64,000 nt of DNA from Streptomyces chumphonensis. GTDB taxonomy: Bacteria; Actinomycetota; Actinomycetes; Streptomycetales; Streptomycetaceae. The stretch lies in the NCBI RefSeq assembly GCF_014779715.1, contig NZ_JACXYU010000012.1, positions 88,108-152,107 on the forward strand. Reading direction: 5' to 3'. Position 1 is the first letter of the stretch; every line of letters begins with the position of its first letter. The translations under genes and the position numbers were made by a program. Shown here piece after piece: positions 9,312 to 17,070 of this stretch. The notes below the pieces were generated by a model, which was not told the DNA's origin, did no database searches, and worked only from the letters and a program-made list of their open reading frames with translations.

Positions 9312-10025
9312 GCGGTCATCCTCGGGGACGGGTGTTGCCTCGTCACGAACGTTCTGTGACCGGTGGGTTAAGGATGGTTCTGTCGGTTTGGCAGTCATTT
9401 TCGTCATTTCAGCCGTTCCGGCGTGCGGGCTCCGGGTGGCCGGTCGGGCCACCCGCGCGGGTCGGCGGTCCGGCCGCCTCGGCGTTCCCACCAACGCCCG
9501 GCGGCGTTCGTGCGTTCCGTGCGTGGCCGGTGCGGCCGGCCGTCCCGCTCCGCGGTCGAGCCGGGCCGCACGGCGGGGGTGCGCCCCACGGATATCCGAC
9601 TCGTTGCCGAATCGTAATGCGCTCGGGGTGTGGAAGGAACAGCATCATCAGCCATGCAGTGGCCGATGATGACGCACTGTCAGTGATCGTGTACGCGCGC
9701 AGCTCGGCGCGTGCCCGGGCCGGTGCGCCAGTGCCGGGCCCGTGAGGGGTCGAAGCGCTGGTCGGCCGCGCGTCGCGAGGGCCCGGAGCCGCCGGGGAAT
9801 TCACCCCCCGGGCCCATCGGTGGATGCCACCCACGGGGCACCGGTGACCGCCGAACGGCCCAATCCGCCACGTTCACGGGCTCCCTGCGATATGCCGATT
9901 GCTCATTTCGAGTGAATATGCGGCCTGCTGCCTGTCCGGAACCGGACGTAGCGCGAGGCAGCCGTGACGCTCGGCGGTGGGCCGAGGGCTCACGGCCTGC
10001 CTCCCCCTACCGAAGGAGAACTCTC
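9312..10025. other. 714-bp intergenic region without a recognised gene
   Basis: No open frame here resembles a protein. The stretch 9340-9420 and the stretch 9590-9700 are less GC-rich than their surroundings. It holds an imperfect hairpin at 9643-9671 and a short repeat CACTG-T-CAGTG at 9675-9685. It must carry the promoters of the flanking divergent GNAT and chaplin genes, but I could not pick out convincing -35/-10 pairs. Confidence 0.5.
9643..9671. repeat. 12-bp inverted repeat with 5-nt loop
   Basis: CATCATCAGCCA and TGGCCGATGATG pair with one mismatch around the loop TGCAG. It lies 355 bp before the chaplin start and upstream of both flanking genes, so it is not a simple terminator for either. 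It could be an operator or part of an unannotated small RNA. Confidence 0.4.
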
Positions 10026-10265
10026 ATGCGACGCATGGCGAAGACCGCGGCACTGCTCGCGGCGGCCACCGCCGTCATCCTCGCCGGCGCGGGCACCGCC
10101 TCCGCCGACGCCGATGCCCAGGGTGCCGCCATCGGCTCCCCGGGCGTCCTGTCGGGCAACGTCGTCCAGGTCCCGATCCACGTACCGGTCAACGTCTGCG
10201 GCAACAGCGTCGGTGTCATCGCGGCCCTCAACGGGACCGCCGGCAACGTCTGCGTCAACGACTGA
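10026..10265 (+). CDS. Short chaplin (secreted hydrophobic cell-surface protein)
   Basis: 79 aa: a Sec signal peptide of about 28 residues ending GTASA, then one chaplin domain (GSPGVLSGNVVQVPIHVPVN ... CGNSVGVIAALN ... GNVCVND). Chaplins assemble into amyloid-like films that let aerial hyphae of streptomycetes break the surface. The two cysteines about 20 residues apart are as in the cysteine-containing short chaplins. The usual N-P-A-F-G-N element reads NGTAGN here. There is no sorting signal, so it is a short, freely secreted form. A clear ribosome site (GAAGGAGAA) lies just before the ATG. Confidence 0.9.
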   Translation: MRRMAKTAALLAAATAVILAGAGTASADADAQGAAIGSPGVLSGNVVQVPIHVPVNVCGNSVGVIAALNGTAGNVCVND

Positions 10266-10272
10266 GTCCTGC

Positions 10273-10335
10273 GGCGACCCGGCGCCGGGGCTCCCCGCCA
10301 CCGTCGGGGGAGTGCCGGCGCCGCGCCCGGTCGCC
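10273..10335. terminator. Probable bidirectional terminator after chaplin and SDR genes
   Basis: Long imperfect hairpin in the gap between the convergent chaplin and SDR genes. Outer arms are GGCGACC (10273-10279) and GGTCGCC (10329-10335); inner GC-rich blocks pair as well (GGCGCCGG with CCGGCGCC, CTCCCC with GGGGAG). There is no U-tract, as is usual in Streptomyces. Confidence 0.6.
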
Positions 10336-10340
10336 CCTCC

Positions 10341-11090
10341 TCACAGGCCGCCGGCGACCCGCAGTACGGCTCCCGTGGTGTAGGAAGCCTCGGACGACAG
10401 CAGCCAGGCGACCGCTCCGGCGACCTCCTCGGGCTCCCCGGGGCGGCGCATGGGCACCCGCTCGGGATGCCGCCACGGCCGCCCAGGGTCGCCCATGGCC
10501 GCGTGGATGTCGGTCGTGATCATCCCCGGCTGCACCGCGTTGACGCGGACCCCCTCCTCGGCCAGTTCCTTCGACAGGCCCACCGTCAGGGCGTCGAGTG
10601 CGGCCTTGCTCGCCGCGTAGTGCACGTACTCGCCCGGGCCGCCCAGCGTCGCCGCAGCCGAGGAGACGTTGACGACGGCGCCGCCCCGGCCACCGTGCCG
10701 CCGCGACATGGCCAGGACCGCACGCCGGGCGCAGTACAGGGCTCCGAGCACGTTGACGTCGATGACGCGGCGCATGTCGGCGGTGGAGGTCTCGGTGAGG
10801 CGCCCCAGGGGTCCGGTGACACCGGCGTTGTTGACCAGACCCGTCACGGGCCCCAGTTCCCGGGTCACCGTGTCGAAGAAGGCGTCGACCTGCGTCTCGT
10901 CGCTGGTGTCCACCCGTACCGCCACGGCCCGCGCGCCGCTTGCCCGGACCCCGGCCACCGTCCGCTCGGCGGCCTCCCGGTCCCGCACGTAGCCGACGCC
11001 GACATCGTGGCCGTCGGCGGCCAGCCTTCGTGCGACCGAGGCCCCGATTCCCCGGCTGCCGCCGGTGACCACGGTGACCCGTCGCGCCAT
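10341..11090 (-). CDS. SDR family NAD(P)-dependent oxidoreductase
   Basis: 249-aa classical short-chain dehydrogenase. The cofactor motif is TGGSRGIG near residue 9, NNAG lies near residue 90, the catalytic Ser is in VVNVSSAA, and the Y-x3-K active site reads YAASK. The C-terminal NAVQPGMITT segment is also typical. It most resembles FabG-like 3-oxoacyl reductases, but the substrate cannot be told from sequence. The ATG at 11090 follows a GGGAAGGG ribosome site; an upstream extension of the frame is low-complexity and lies in the repeat at 11101-11179. Confidence 0.88.
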   Translation of the reverse strand: MARRVTVVTGGSRGIGASVARRLAADGHDVGVGYVRDREAAERTVAGVRASGARAVAVRVDTSDETQVDAFFDTVTRELGPVTGLVNNAGVTGPLGRLTETSTADMRRVIDVNVLGALYCARRAVLAMSRRHGGRGGAVVNVSSAAATLGGPGEYVHYAASKAALDALTVGLSKELAEEGVRVNAVQPGMITTDIHAAMGDPGRPWRHPERVPMRRPGEPEEVAGAVAWLLSSEASYTTGAVLRVAGGL

Positions 11091-11100
11091 GTCTCGGCCC

Positions 11101-11179
11101 TTCCCGGCCCGACCCACGGGCCTTCTCCCGGCCCGTGGGGCCATTCCCAGCCCCTGGGGCCCTTCCCGGCCCGTGGGCC
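11101..11179. repeat. Four degenerate ~20-bp tandem units upstream of the SDR gene
   Basis: Four imperfect units begin at 11101, 11123, 11144 and 11163. Each starts TTCCC or TTCTCCC and contains a version of GGCCCGTGGGGCC. Each unit is itself partly palindromic. They cover the region just upstream of the minus-strand SDR start. Confidence 0.6.
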
Positions 11180-11242
11180 GCGGCAATCGCCGACCGGTGA
11201 CGCTACCCCACCCCGGCGCCCCGCGGGCACGGAGGGCCGGGA

Positions 11243-11277
11243 TTGGTCTTGACCAAGGCGGAGCGCGGCCGTAGTGT
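11243..11277 (+). promoter_or_regulatory. Promoter with overlapping GntR/DasR-like operator
   Basis: A perfect palindrome TTGGTC-TT-GACCAA (11243-11256) overlaps a -35 box TTGACC (11249-11254). A 17-bp spacer leads to the -10 TAGTGT (11272-11277), a good fit to Streptomyces housekeeping promoters. The palindrome core TGGTC-TT-GACCA closely resembles the DasR-responsive element, whose known core is TGGTCTAGACCA. It lies about 80 bp before a GntR/HutC-type gene, so autoregulation is likely. Confidence 0.65.
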
Positions 11278-11354
11278 CACCAGGCATACGCAACAAGCTT
11301 TAATAAATAACCGCGTGAAAATCCCATGGGGACACGGCGATTGCGGAGGCAAGG

Positions 11355-12086
11355 GTGGGGACCACACAGGTGGACACGGTGCCGGAGCCGAAGTACTGGC
11401 ACCTCAAGACAGTGCTGTCCGAAGCCCTCGACACCGAGTTCGCCGTCGGGCAGGTGCTGCCCAACGAGCGGGACCTGGCCGCCCGCTACGGAGTCGCCAG
11501 GGCCACCCTCCGGCAGGCCCTCGAACAGCTTGAGCTGGAAGGGCGGCTGCAGCGCCGGCGCGGCGTGGGCACCACCGTCGCGCCTCCGCGCATGGGGGTG
11601 GACGTCGCCACCGATCCCGGCGGCTGGCCGGGTACGGCCGAGGACGCCTGGCGGGTCGAGGACTGCTCCCTCGCGGCGCCGCCCGCCGCCGTCGCCCGGC
11701 TGCTGGCCGACCATCCGCCGGGCCCCTGCCATGTGCTGCGACGCGTCCGCAGCGAGCGCGGACAGCATGTGGCGACCGAGGTCCTCTACGTGCCGGGAGG
11801 CGTCACCGGAGAGGTGCCGGGCTCGGGCCCGGCCCGGGGCGGCGCCGTGCTGAGCGCCCTGCACCGGCTGGAACTCGACGGGCAGGACCGCTCGGTCGAG
11901 CTCGGCGCCGCGCGCGCGGACGACGCGCGCCGACTGGACCGGCTGCCCGGCTCCCCGGTGCTGGTCGTCACCACCCGCTATGTGGCCGGGGGGACGACGG
12001 TGGCCGTGGCGGTCGCCACGTACCGGGCCGACACCTGCCGCCTCACCTTCGGCGGCCTCCTGGATGCCGACCTGCTGGCCGGCTGA
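11355..12086 (+). CDS. GntR family (HutC/UTRA type) transcriptional regulator
   Basis: 243 aa. Residues about 10-75 are a GntR winged helix (LPNERDLAARYGVARATLRQ, then the wing EGRLQRRRGVGTTV). The rest has the pattern of a UTRA ligand domain, which in this subfamily binds sugar phosphates or other small molecules. The GTG start at 11355 has GGAGG a few bases upstream. It is not DasR itself: the sequence away from the helix-turn-helix differs. The DasR-like operator on its promoter and the convergent ROK protein suggest control of amino sugar or other sugar use, but no transporter or enzyme gene is adjacent. Confidence 0.88.
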   Translation: MGTTQVDTVPEPKYWHLKTVLSEALDTEFAVGQVLPNERDLAARYGVARATLRQALEQLELEGRLQRRRGVGTTVAPPRMGVDVATDPGGWPGTAEDAWRVEDCSLAAPPAAVARLLADHPPGPCHVLRRVRSERGQHVATEVLYVPGGVTGEVPGSGPARGGAVLSALHRLELDGQDRSVELGAARADDARRLDRLPGSPVLVVTTRYVAGGTTVAVAVATYRADTCRLTFGGLLDADLLAG

Positions 12087-12144
12087 CCGCGCGTCACCCC
12101 CGGGAGCGCCCCCGGCCCCGGGCCCGGAAGTGCCGGGCCCGACC

Positions 12145-13293
12145 TCACGCCGAAGCGGCCTCCACGGAGAACAACTGCTCCTCCACGTGGTTCAGCGCCA
12201 CGCGCAACGCACCGGTGGACACCGCCGCTTCTCCGAGGACGGACAGCTCCACGCGCGGCGGGCGCAGGCAGTAGCGCTCCAGTTCCTTGCGCAGCGGCAC
12301 CAGGACGCCGTCCAGCCCGGCCGCCCACCCGCCGATCACCACCAGTTCCGGATCGAGGGCCAGCACAAGCGCCGCCACGTCGTGCACGAGCCGCCTGATG
12401 TAGCGTTCCACGGCGAGCCGGGCCCGCTCGTCGCCGCTGCCCGCCGCACGGAAGACGCGGGCCACCGCCGCCTCGTCCAGCGGATGCAGCGGCTCGCCGG
12501 TCGTCGACAGGAGCCGTTCGGGGGAGTCCTCGCGGCCGAGGAGGTGCAGTGCGCCGATCTCACCGGCCGCCCCTCCGAACCCCCGGTGCAGCCGACCGCC
12601 GATCAGCGAACCGGCGCCCGGACTGAGCCCGGCCAGCACCATGACCACGTCCTCGCAGCCCCGCGCCGCACCCTGCCAGCGCTCGGCGAGCACCGCCGCG
12701 TTGGCGTCGTTCTCCACGATCACCGGGCAGCGGAACGACCTTCGGAGCCGCTCGCCCAGCGGCAGCCCGGTCCACCCCGGCAGGGCCGAGCACAGCCGCA
12801 GGCTGCCGTCCCCGCTGACGATGCCCGGCGTCCCCACGCCGACGCAGCGCAGGGTGGAGCGGGCCACCTCGCTGCGGCGCAGCAGGTCCGAGACGGCGGC
12901 CCGGACACGTTCGAGCCGTTCACCGGCGGACGCGTCCCCGGTGGTGGGCCGCTCCGCCGTGCCCACCGGACGTCCGGTCAGGTCGGACAGCACGGCGGAG
13001 ACGCGGTGCGCCCCGATCTCGATGCCCAGCAGGTGGCCGGCCTCCGCGCGGAAGCGGAAGCGCCGGGCCGGCCTGCCCTGCCGCCGGGTGGCCGACACGC
13101 CGGCCGCCTCGGTGACCAGGCCGGCACCGACGAGGCCGTCGACGACCCCCTCGACCGTGGGGCGGGACAGCCCCGTCGCGCCGACCAGGTCGGTCAGGGT
13201 CGGTGACTCCTGCGCACCCCGCAGCGCCCGCAGCACGACAGCGGAGTTGATCCTGCGCAGCAGGGACGGATCCCCACCGGTGAGCCTCCCCAC
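12145..13293 (-). CDS. ROK family transcriptional regulator/kinase-like protein
   Basis: 382 aa. The N-terminal ~80 residues hold a winged helix (VVLRALRGAQESPTLTDLVG, then GLSRPTVEGVVDGLV), so this is a NagC/XylR-type repressor rather than a plain sugar kinase. The ROK ATPase-like domain follows, with GIEIG, IVENDANAAVLAE and the HRGFGGAAGEIG segment. The usual C-x-C-G-x2-G-C-x-E zinc motif is not apparent, so zinc binding may be lost. The GTG start at 13293 follows a GGGAGGCGG ribosome site. It converges on the GntR gene and probably senses a sugar. Confidence 0.85.
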   Translation of the reverse strand: MGRLTGGDPSLLRRINSAVVLRALRGAQESPTLTDLVGATGLSRPTVEGVVDGLVGAGLVTEAAGVSATRRQGRPARRFRFRAEAGHLLGIEIGAHRVSAVLSDLTGRPVGTAERPTTGDASAGERLERVRAAVSDLLRRSEVARSTLRCVGVGTPGIVSGDGSLRLCSALPGWTGLPLGERLRRSFRCPVIVENDANAAVLAERWQGAARGCEDVVMVLAGLSPGAGSLIGGRLHRGFGGAAGEIGALHLLGREDSPERLLSTTGEPLHPLDEAAVARVFRAAGSGDERARLAVERYIRRLVHDVAALVLALDPELVVIGGWAAGLDGVLVPLRKELERYCLRPPRVELSVLGEAAVSTGALRVALNHVEEQLFSVEAASA

Positions 13294-13388
13294 AGTCCGC
13301 CTCCCAGCGCCGAGTCCGTGGCCCGGATGCTATCCGTTGCCGCAGCTCACGGCGACCGGGATCGGCGTGGGACGGTCCCGGTCGGCGG

Positions 13389-13679
13389 TCAGGGACGACG
13401 GACGAGCCGCCCGGCCACGAGATGACCGAGGAAGAGGTAGACCACGGCGGCCAGTCCGTAGCCGCAGACGACGCGGGCCCATTCCGCGTCGAAGGTGAAC
13501 AGGTCGTGGGACCAGCCCGCGAGCCACTGGGCCGCGTGCTGCACGAAGTTGACCAGGTCGTTGGCCCGGTTGGCTTCGAGCAGGTACATCAGGATCCACA
13601 GGCCCAGCACGAAGGCGAAAAGGTCCGCCACCAGTGCGATGATCCGTGCGGCGCTCAGGTACGTTCGTCGTGTGGACAT
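13389..13679 (-). CDS. Small integral membrane protein, unknown function
   Basis: 96 aa with two clear membrane segments: IIALVADLFAFVLGLWILMYLL near residues 13-34 (about 22 residues) and a second near 68-90 (VCGYGLAAVVYLFLGHLVAG). The stretch between them is aromatic-rich. I recognise no functional motif. It sits downstream of purB in the same direction, about 50 bp after its stop, so it may be cotranscribed. The start at 13679 (MSTRRTYLS) is the first plausible one. Confidence 0.7.
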   Translation of the reverse strand: MSTRRTYLSAARIIALVADLFAFVLGLWILMYLLEANRANDLVNFVQHAAQWLAGWSHDLFTFDAEWARVVCGYGLAAVVYLFLGHLVAGRLVRRP

Positions 13680-13731
13680 GACAGCCTGCTTGCCGCTCGC
13701 GGGCGGCTGAAACCCGCCGGTTCCCCGGCTT

Positions 13732-15162
13732 TCAGAGGATGGCACCCGGCGTGTAGGCGGCGGCCTCCGGGTGGGCCCGGGTGACCTCCTCGACGCGCGC
13801 GACGACGGCCGCGACCTGCTCACCGGCCGCACCCGTGAACGCCAGCCGGTCCGCCATCAGCTCCGTGAGGCCCGCCCGGTCCAGCGGAATGCGGGCGTCG
13901 TCGGCGAGCCGGTCCAGCAGCTCGTTGCGCTCTCCACCGGCCCGCAGCGCCAGGGCCGACGCCACGGCGTGCTCCTTGATCGCCTCGTGCGCCGTCTCCC
14001 GGCCCACCCCGGCCCGCACGGCCGCCATGAGCACCTTGGTCGTGGCCAGGAAGGGCAGGTACCGGTCCAGCTCCCGCGCCACGACGGCGGGGAAGGCGCC
14101 GAACTCGTCGAGCACGGTCAGGAACGTCTCCAGCATCCCGTCGAGGGCGAAGAAGGCGTCCGGCAGCGCGACCCGCCGCACCACCGAGCAGGACACGTCA
14201 CCCTCGTTCCACTGGTCACCGGCCAGCTCACCGGCCATGGAGGCGTAACCGCGCAGGACGACCGCCAGGCCGTTCACGCGCTCGCACGAGCGCGTGTTCA
14301 TCTTGTGCGGCATCGCGGAGGAGCCGACCTGGCCCTCCTTGAAGCCCTCCGTCACCAGTTCCTGGCCCGCCATCAGCCGGATCGTCTTCGCCAGCGAGGA
14401 CGGTGCCGAGGCGAGCTGCACCAGCGCGCTGACGACGTCGTAGTCCAGCGAGCGGGGATAGACCTGCCCGACCGAGGTGAGGCCGCGCGCGAAGCCGAGG
14501 TGGGCCGCGACGCGCTCCTCCAGCTCCGACAGCTTCGCCGCGTCCCCGCCCAGCAGATCCAGCATGTCCTGCGACGTGCCGACGGGCCCCTTGACGCCGC
14601 GCAGGGGGTAGCGCCCCAGCAGGTCCTCCAGCCGGGCGAAGGCGACGAGCAGCTCGTCGGCCGCCGACGCGAACCGCTTGCCGAGCGTGGTGGCCTGCGC
14701 CGCCACGTTGTGCGAACGCCCGGTCACCACCAGCGCCGCGTGCTCGCCGGCGAGCGTACCCAGCCGGGCCAGGAGCGCCACCGTGCGGTCGCGGACCAGC
14801 TCCAGCGACAACCGGATCTGGAGCTGCTCGACGTTCTCCGTGAGGTCGCGCGAGGTCATGCCCTTGTGCACCTGCTCGTGACCGGCCAGCGCGTTGAACT
14901 CCTCGATCCGCGCCTTCACGTCGTGCCGGGTCACCTGCTCGCGGCGGGCGATCGAGGCGAGGTCGACGTTCTCCAGGACCCGCTCGTAGTCCTCGGGGGC
15001 GCCGTCCGGGACGTCGATGCCCAGGTCCTTCTGGGCCCGCAGCACCGCCAGCCACAGGCGGCGCTCCAAGGTCACCTTGTACTCCGGGGACCACAGGACG
15101 GCCAGCTCGGCGGAGGCGTAGCGGCCTGCGAGGACGTTCGGGATGCGCGGCTTGTCAGTCAC
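13732..15162 (-). CDS. purB: Adenylosuccinate lyase
   Basis: 476 aa. The enzyme splits SAICAR and adenylosuccinate in purine synthesis. The fumarase/aspartase signature GSSAMPHKMN is present, along with TSRDLTENVEQLQ and TGRSHNVAAQATT, which match actinobacterial PurB closely along the whole length. The GTG at 15162 gives the standard N-terminus (MTDKPRIPNVLAGRYAS); the frame continues upstream only through the antisense of the neighbour. It begins 11 bp after the stop of a GDSL hydrolase gene, so the two are probably in one operon. Confidence 0.96.
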   Translation of the reverse strand: MTDKPRIPNVLAGRYASAELAVLWSPEYKVTLERRLWLAVLRAQKDLGIDVPDGAPEDYERVLENVDLASIARREQVTRHDVKARIEEFNALAGHEQVHKGMTSRDLTENVEQLQIRLSLELVRDRTVALLARLGTLAGEHAALVVTGRSHNVAAQATTLGKRFASAADELLVAFARLEDLLGRYPLRGVKGPVGTSQDMLDLLGGDAAKLSELEERVAAHLGFARGLTSVGQVYPRSLDYDVVSALVQLASAPSSLAKTIRLMAGQELVTEGFKEGQVGSSAMPHKMNTRSCERVNGLAVVLRGYASMAGELAGDQWNEGDVSCSVVRRVALPDAFFALDGMLETFLTVLDEFGAFPAVVARELDRYLPFLATTKVLMAAVRAGVGRETAHEAIKEHAVASALALRAGGERNELLDRLADDARIPLDRAGLTELMADRLAFTGAAGEQVAAVVARVEEVTRAHPEAAAYTPGAIL

Positions 15163-15173
15163 GCTGCCGGATT

Positions 15174-15956
15174 CTACGGGGTGTCCTCGCAGGCCAGCGG
15201 CGCCAGGTCGGGACGTTTGGGCAGGAGGCCGTCGCCGGAGGACCGGCCGGTCAGCCGCCGCCCGATCCAGGGAGCGAGGTGCCGGCGCGCGAACCGGAGG
15301 TCGGCCCGGCGCCGCACGAGCCACCCCGGCGGCACCGCGCTCGGCAGGGGGGCGTCCCAGTCGTCCTCGGCCGGGTGGCCCAGCCGCTGCCAGACGGCCT
15401 CCGCCACCCGGTGGTGGCCCTGCGCCGTCAGGTGCAGGCGGTCGTCCGCCCACAGCCGCGGATCGCTGAGCGTCCGCGCCCCGTACAGATCCACGACGAG
15501 CGCGCCGTGCCGGGAGCCGAGCTGGTCGACGAAGGAGAAGAGCTCCTCCATCCGGGCCCGGTAGCGTTCCAGCACCGGACCCTGCCGTCCGGGGCTGCGC
15601 ATGAGGACCAGCTGCTTGCAGGCGGGCGCGAGCCGCTCGACGGACTCCTCCAGCAGCCCGCACACCCGTCCCATGTCACAGGACGGCCGCAGCACGTCGT
15701 TGAGCCCGCCCACCAGGGTGATCAGGTCGGCCTCCATCGCGGCGGCGAGCGGCACCTGCTCCGCGGCGATCTGGCCGATCAGCTTGCCCCGCACGGCGAG
15801 GTTGGCGTACCTGAACCCGTCGGTGCGCGCGGCGAGCCGGTCGGCCAGCCGGTCCGCCCAGCCCCGGTAGACGCCCCCGGGCCCCTGGTCCGACATGCCC
15901 TCGGTGAACGAGTCGCCCAGGGCGACGAAGCTGCTGATCTGCGGTGCGGTCTCCAT
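15174..15956 (-). CDS. SGNH/GDSL hydrolase family protein
   Basis: 260 aa. Block I is FVALGDSFTEG (nucleophile Ser in GDS), block III is the GGLNDVL segment, and block V is the D-x-x-H in ADDRLHLTAQGH. No signal peptide is visible, so it is probably intracellular. Family members are esterases, lipases or acyl hydrolases; this subfamily is common in streptomycetes without a known substrate. It is upstream of purB by 11 bp and likely cotranscribed with it. Confidence 0.88.
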   Translation of the reverse strand: METAPQISSFVALGDSFTEGMSDQGPGGVYRGWADRLADRLAARTDGFRYANLAVRGKLIGQIAAEQVPLAAAMEADLITLVGGLNDVLRPSCDMGRVCGLLEESVERLAPACKQLVLMRSPGRQGPVLERYRARMEELFSFVDQLGSRHGALVVDLYGARTLSDPRLWADDRLHLTAQGHHRVAEAVWQRLGHPAEDDWDAPLPSAVPPGWLVRRRADLRFARRHLAPWIGRRLTGRSSGDGLLPKRPDLAPLACEDTP

Positions 15957-16050
15957 GGCGGCGCCATCGTACCGAGCGCCCGGTCCCCGCCCGCGCGCAC
16001 CCGCCCGGCCCCTTGTCCGCCGGCGCTGGGCCCGCCGGCGCTGGGCACGG

Positions 16051-17070
16051 TCACTCCGCCACGTCGCGCCCCATGAGCTCCCGCAGGACGTCCTCCAGCG
16101 TGATCAGTCCGACCGCCCGGCCGTCCTCGCCGATCACCGCCGCGAGGTGGGTGCCGCCGCCGCGCAGCGCACCGAGCACGTCGTCCAGCGGCGTTCCGGC
16201 CCGCACCCGGGCGATGGGCCGCAGGGCGGAGGGCGGGAACGCGGCGTCCGGCGACGGGGCGTCCAGGGCGTCCTTCACGTGCAGGTAGCCCAGCGCCCGT
16301 CCGGAGTCGTCGAGGACGGGGAAGCGCGAGTAGCCCGACTCGGCGCTCAGCCGCTCCAGTTCCTCGGCCGTGACGCCGCTCGGTGCGGTCACGACCCGCG
16401 CCGCGGGACGCACCACCTCGGCCACCGGGCGGCGGCCGAGCTCCAGGGCGTCCCGCAGCCGTGCCGTGGCCCGGTCGCCCAGCAGCCCGGCCTCGCCGGA
16501 GTCGGCCACGATGCGGGCGAGCTCGTCGTCGGAGAACGTCGACTCCACCTCGTCGCGCGGTTCCACCCGCAGGAGTTTCAGCAGGGTGTTGGCGAACGCG
16601 TTGATGGTGAACACCACCGGACGCAGGGCCCGCGTCAGCGCGGCCAGCGGCGGGCCCAGCAGCAGCGCGGTGCGGACCGGCTCCGCCAGGGCGATGTTCT
16701 TCGGCACCATCTCGCCGAACAGCATGTGCACGTAGGTCGCCAGGGTCAGCGCGACGACGAACGAGATCGTGTGGGTCAGCGCACCCGACAACCCGGCGGC
16801 CTCGAAGACCGGTTCGAGCAGGTGCTCGATCGCGGGCTCGGCGACGATGCCCAAGACCAGGGTCGTCAGCGTGATGCCCAGCTGGGCCGTGGCCATCAGC
16901 TGCGAGAGGTGTTCCAGCCCCCACAACACGCTCCTGGCCCGGCGGTCGCCGTCCTGGGCGCGTGGTTCGATCTGGCTGCGCCGGATGGAGACGAGGCTGA
17001 ACTCGCCGCCGACGAAGAAGGCGTTGAGCAGGATCATCAGCGCGCCGACCAGGAGCTGGAGCAGTGTCAT
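16051..17070 (-). CDS. CNNM/CorC-type hemolysin family membrane protein (second of pair)
   Basis: 339 aa. An N-terminal CNNM transmembrane domain (DUF21, residues 1-180; it opens LLQLLVGALMILLNAFFVGG and contains MLFGEMVPKNIAL) is followed by a CBS-domain pair (about 200-330). CNNM/CorC proteins are linked to magnesium or cobalt efflux and membrane homeostasis. The usual C-terminal CorC_HlyC domain is missing here. The ATG overlaps the stop of its paralogue by 4 nt (17067-17070), so the two are translationally coupled and may form a heterodimer. Confidence 0.88.
   Translation of the reverse strand: MTLLQLLVGALMILLNAFFVGGEFSLVSIRRSQIEPRAQDGDRRARSVLWGLEHLSQLMATAQLGITLTTLVLGIVAEPAIEHLLEPVFEAAGLSGALTHTISFVVALTLATYVHMLFGEMVPKNIALAEPVRTALLLGPPLAALTRALRPVVFTINAFANTLLKLLRVEPRDEVESTFSDDELARIVADSGEAGLLGDRATARLRDALELGRRPVAEVVRPAARVVTAPSGVTAEELERLSAESGYSRFPVLDDSGRALGYLHVKDALDAPSPDAAFPPSALRPIARVRAGTPLDDVLGALRGGGTHLAAVIGEDGRAVGLITLEDVLRELMGRDVAE

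Noticed and set aside
9654..9686. Ten-codon open frame that might be a leader peptide
   Set aside because: The AGG-containing site is too far upstream, and there is no attenuator structure or amino acid biosynthesis gene after it.
13732..15663. Extended purB of 643 aa
   Set aside because: The extra N-terminus is antisense to the GDSL hydrolase; GTG at 15162 gives the standard PurB beginning.
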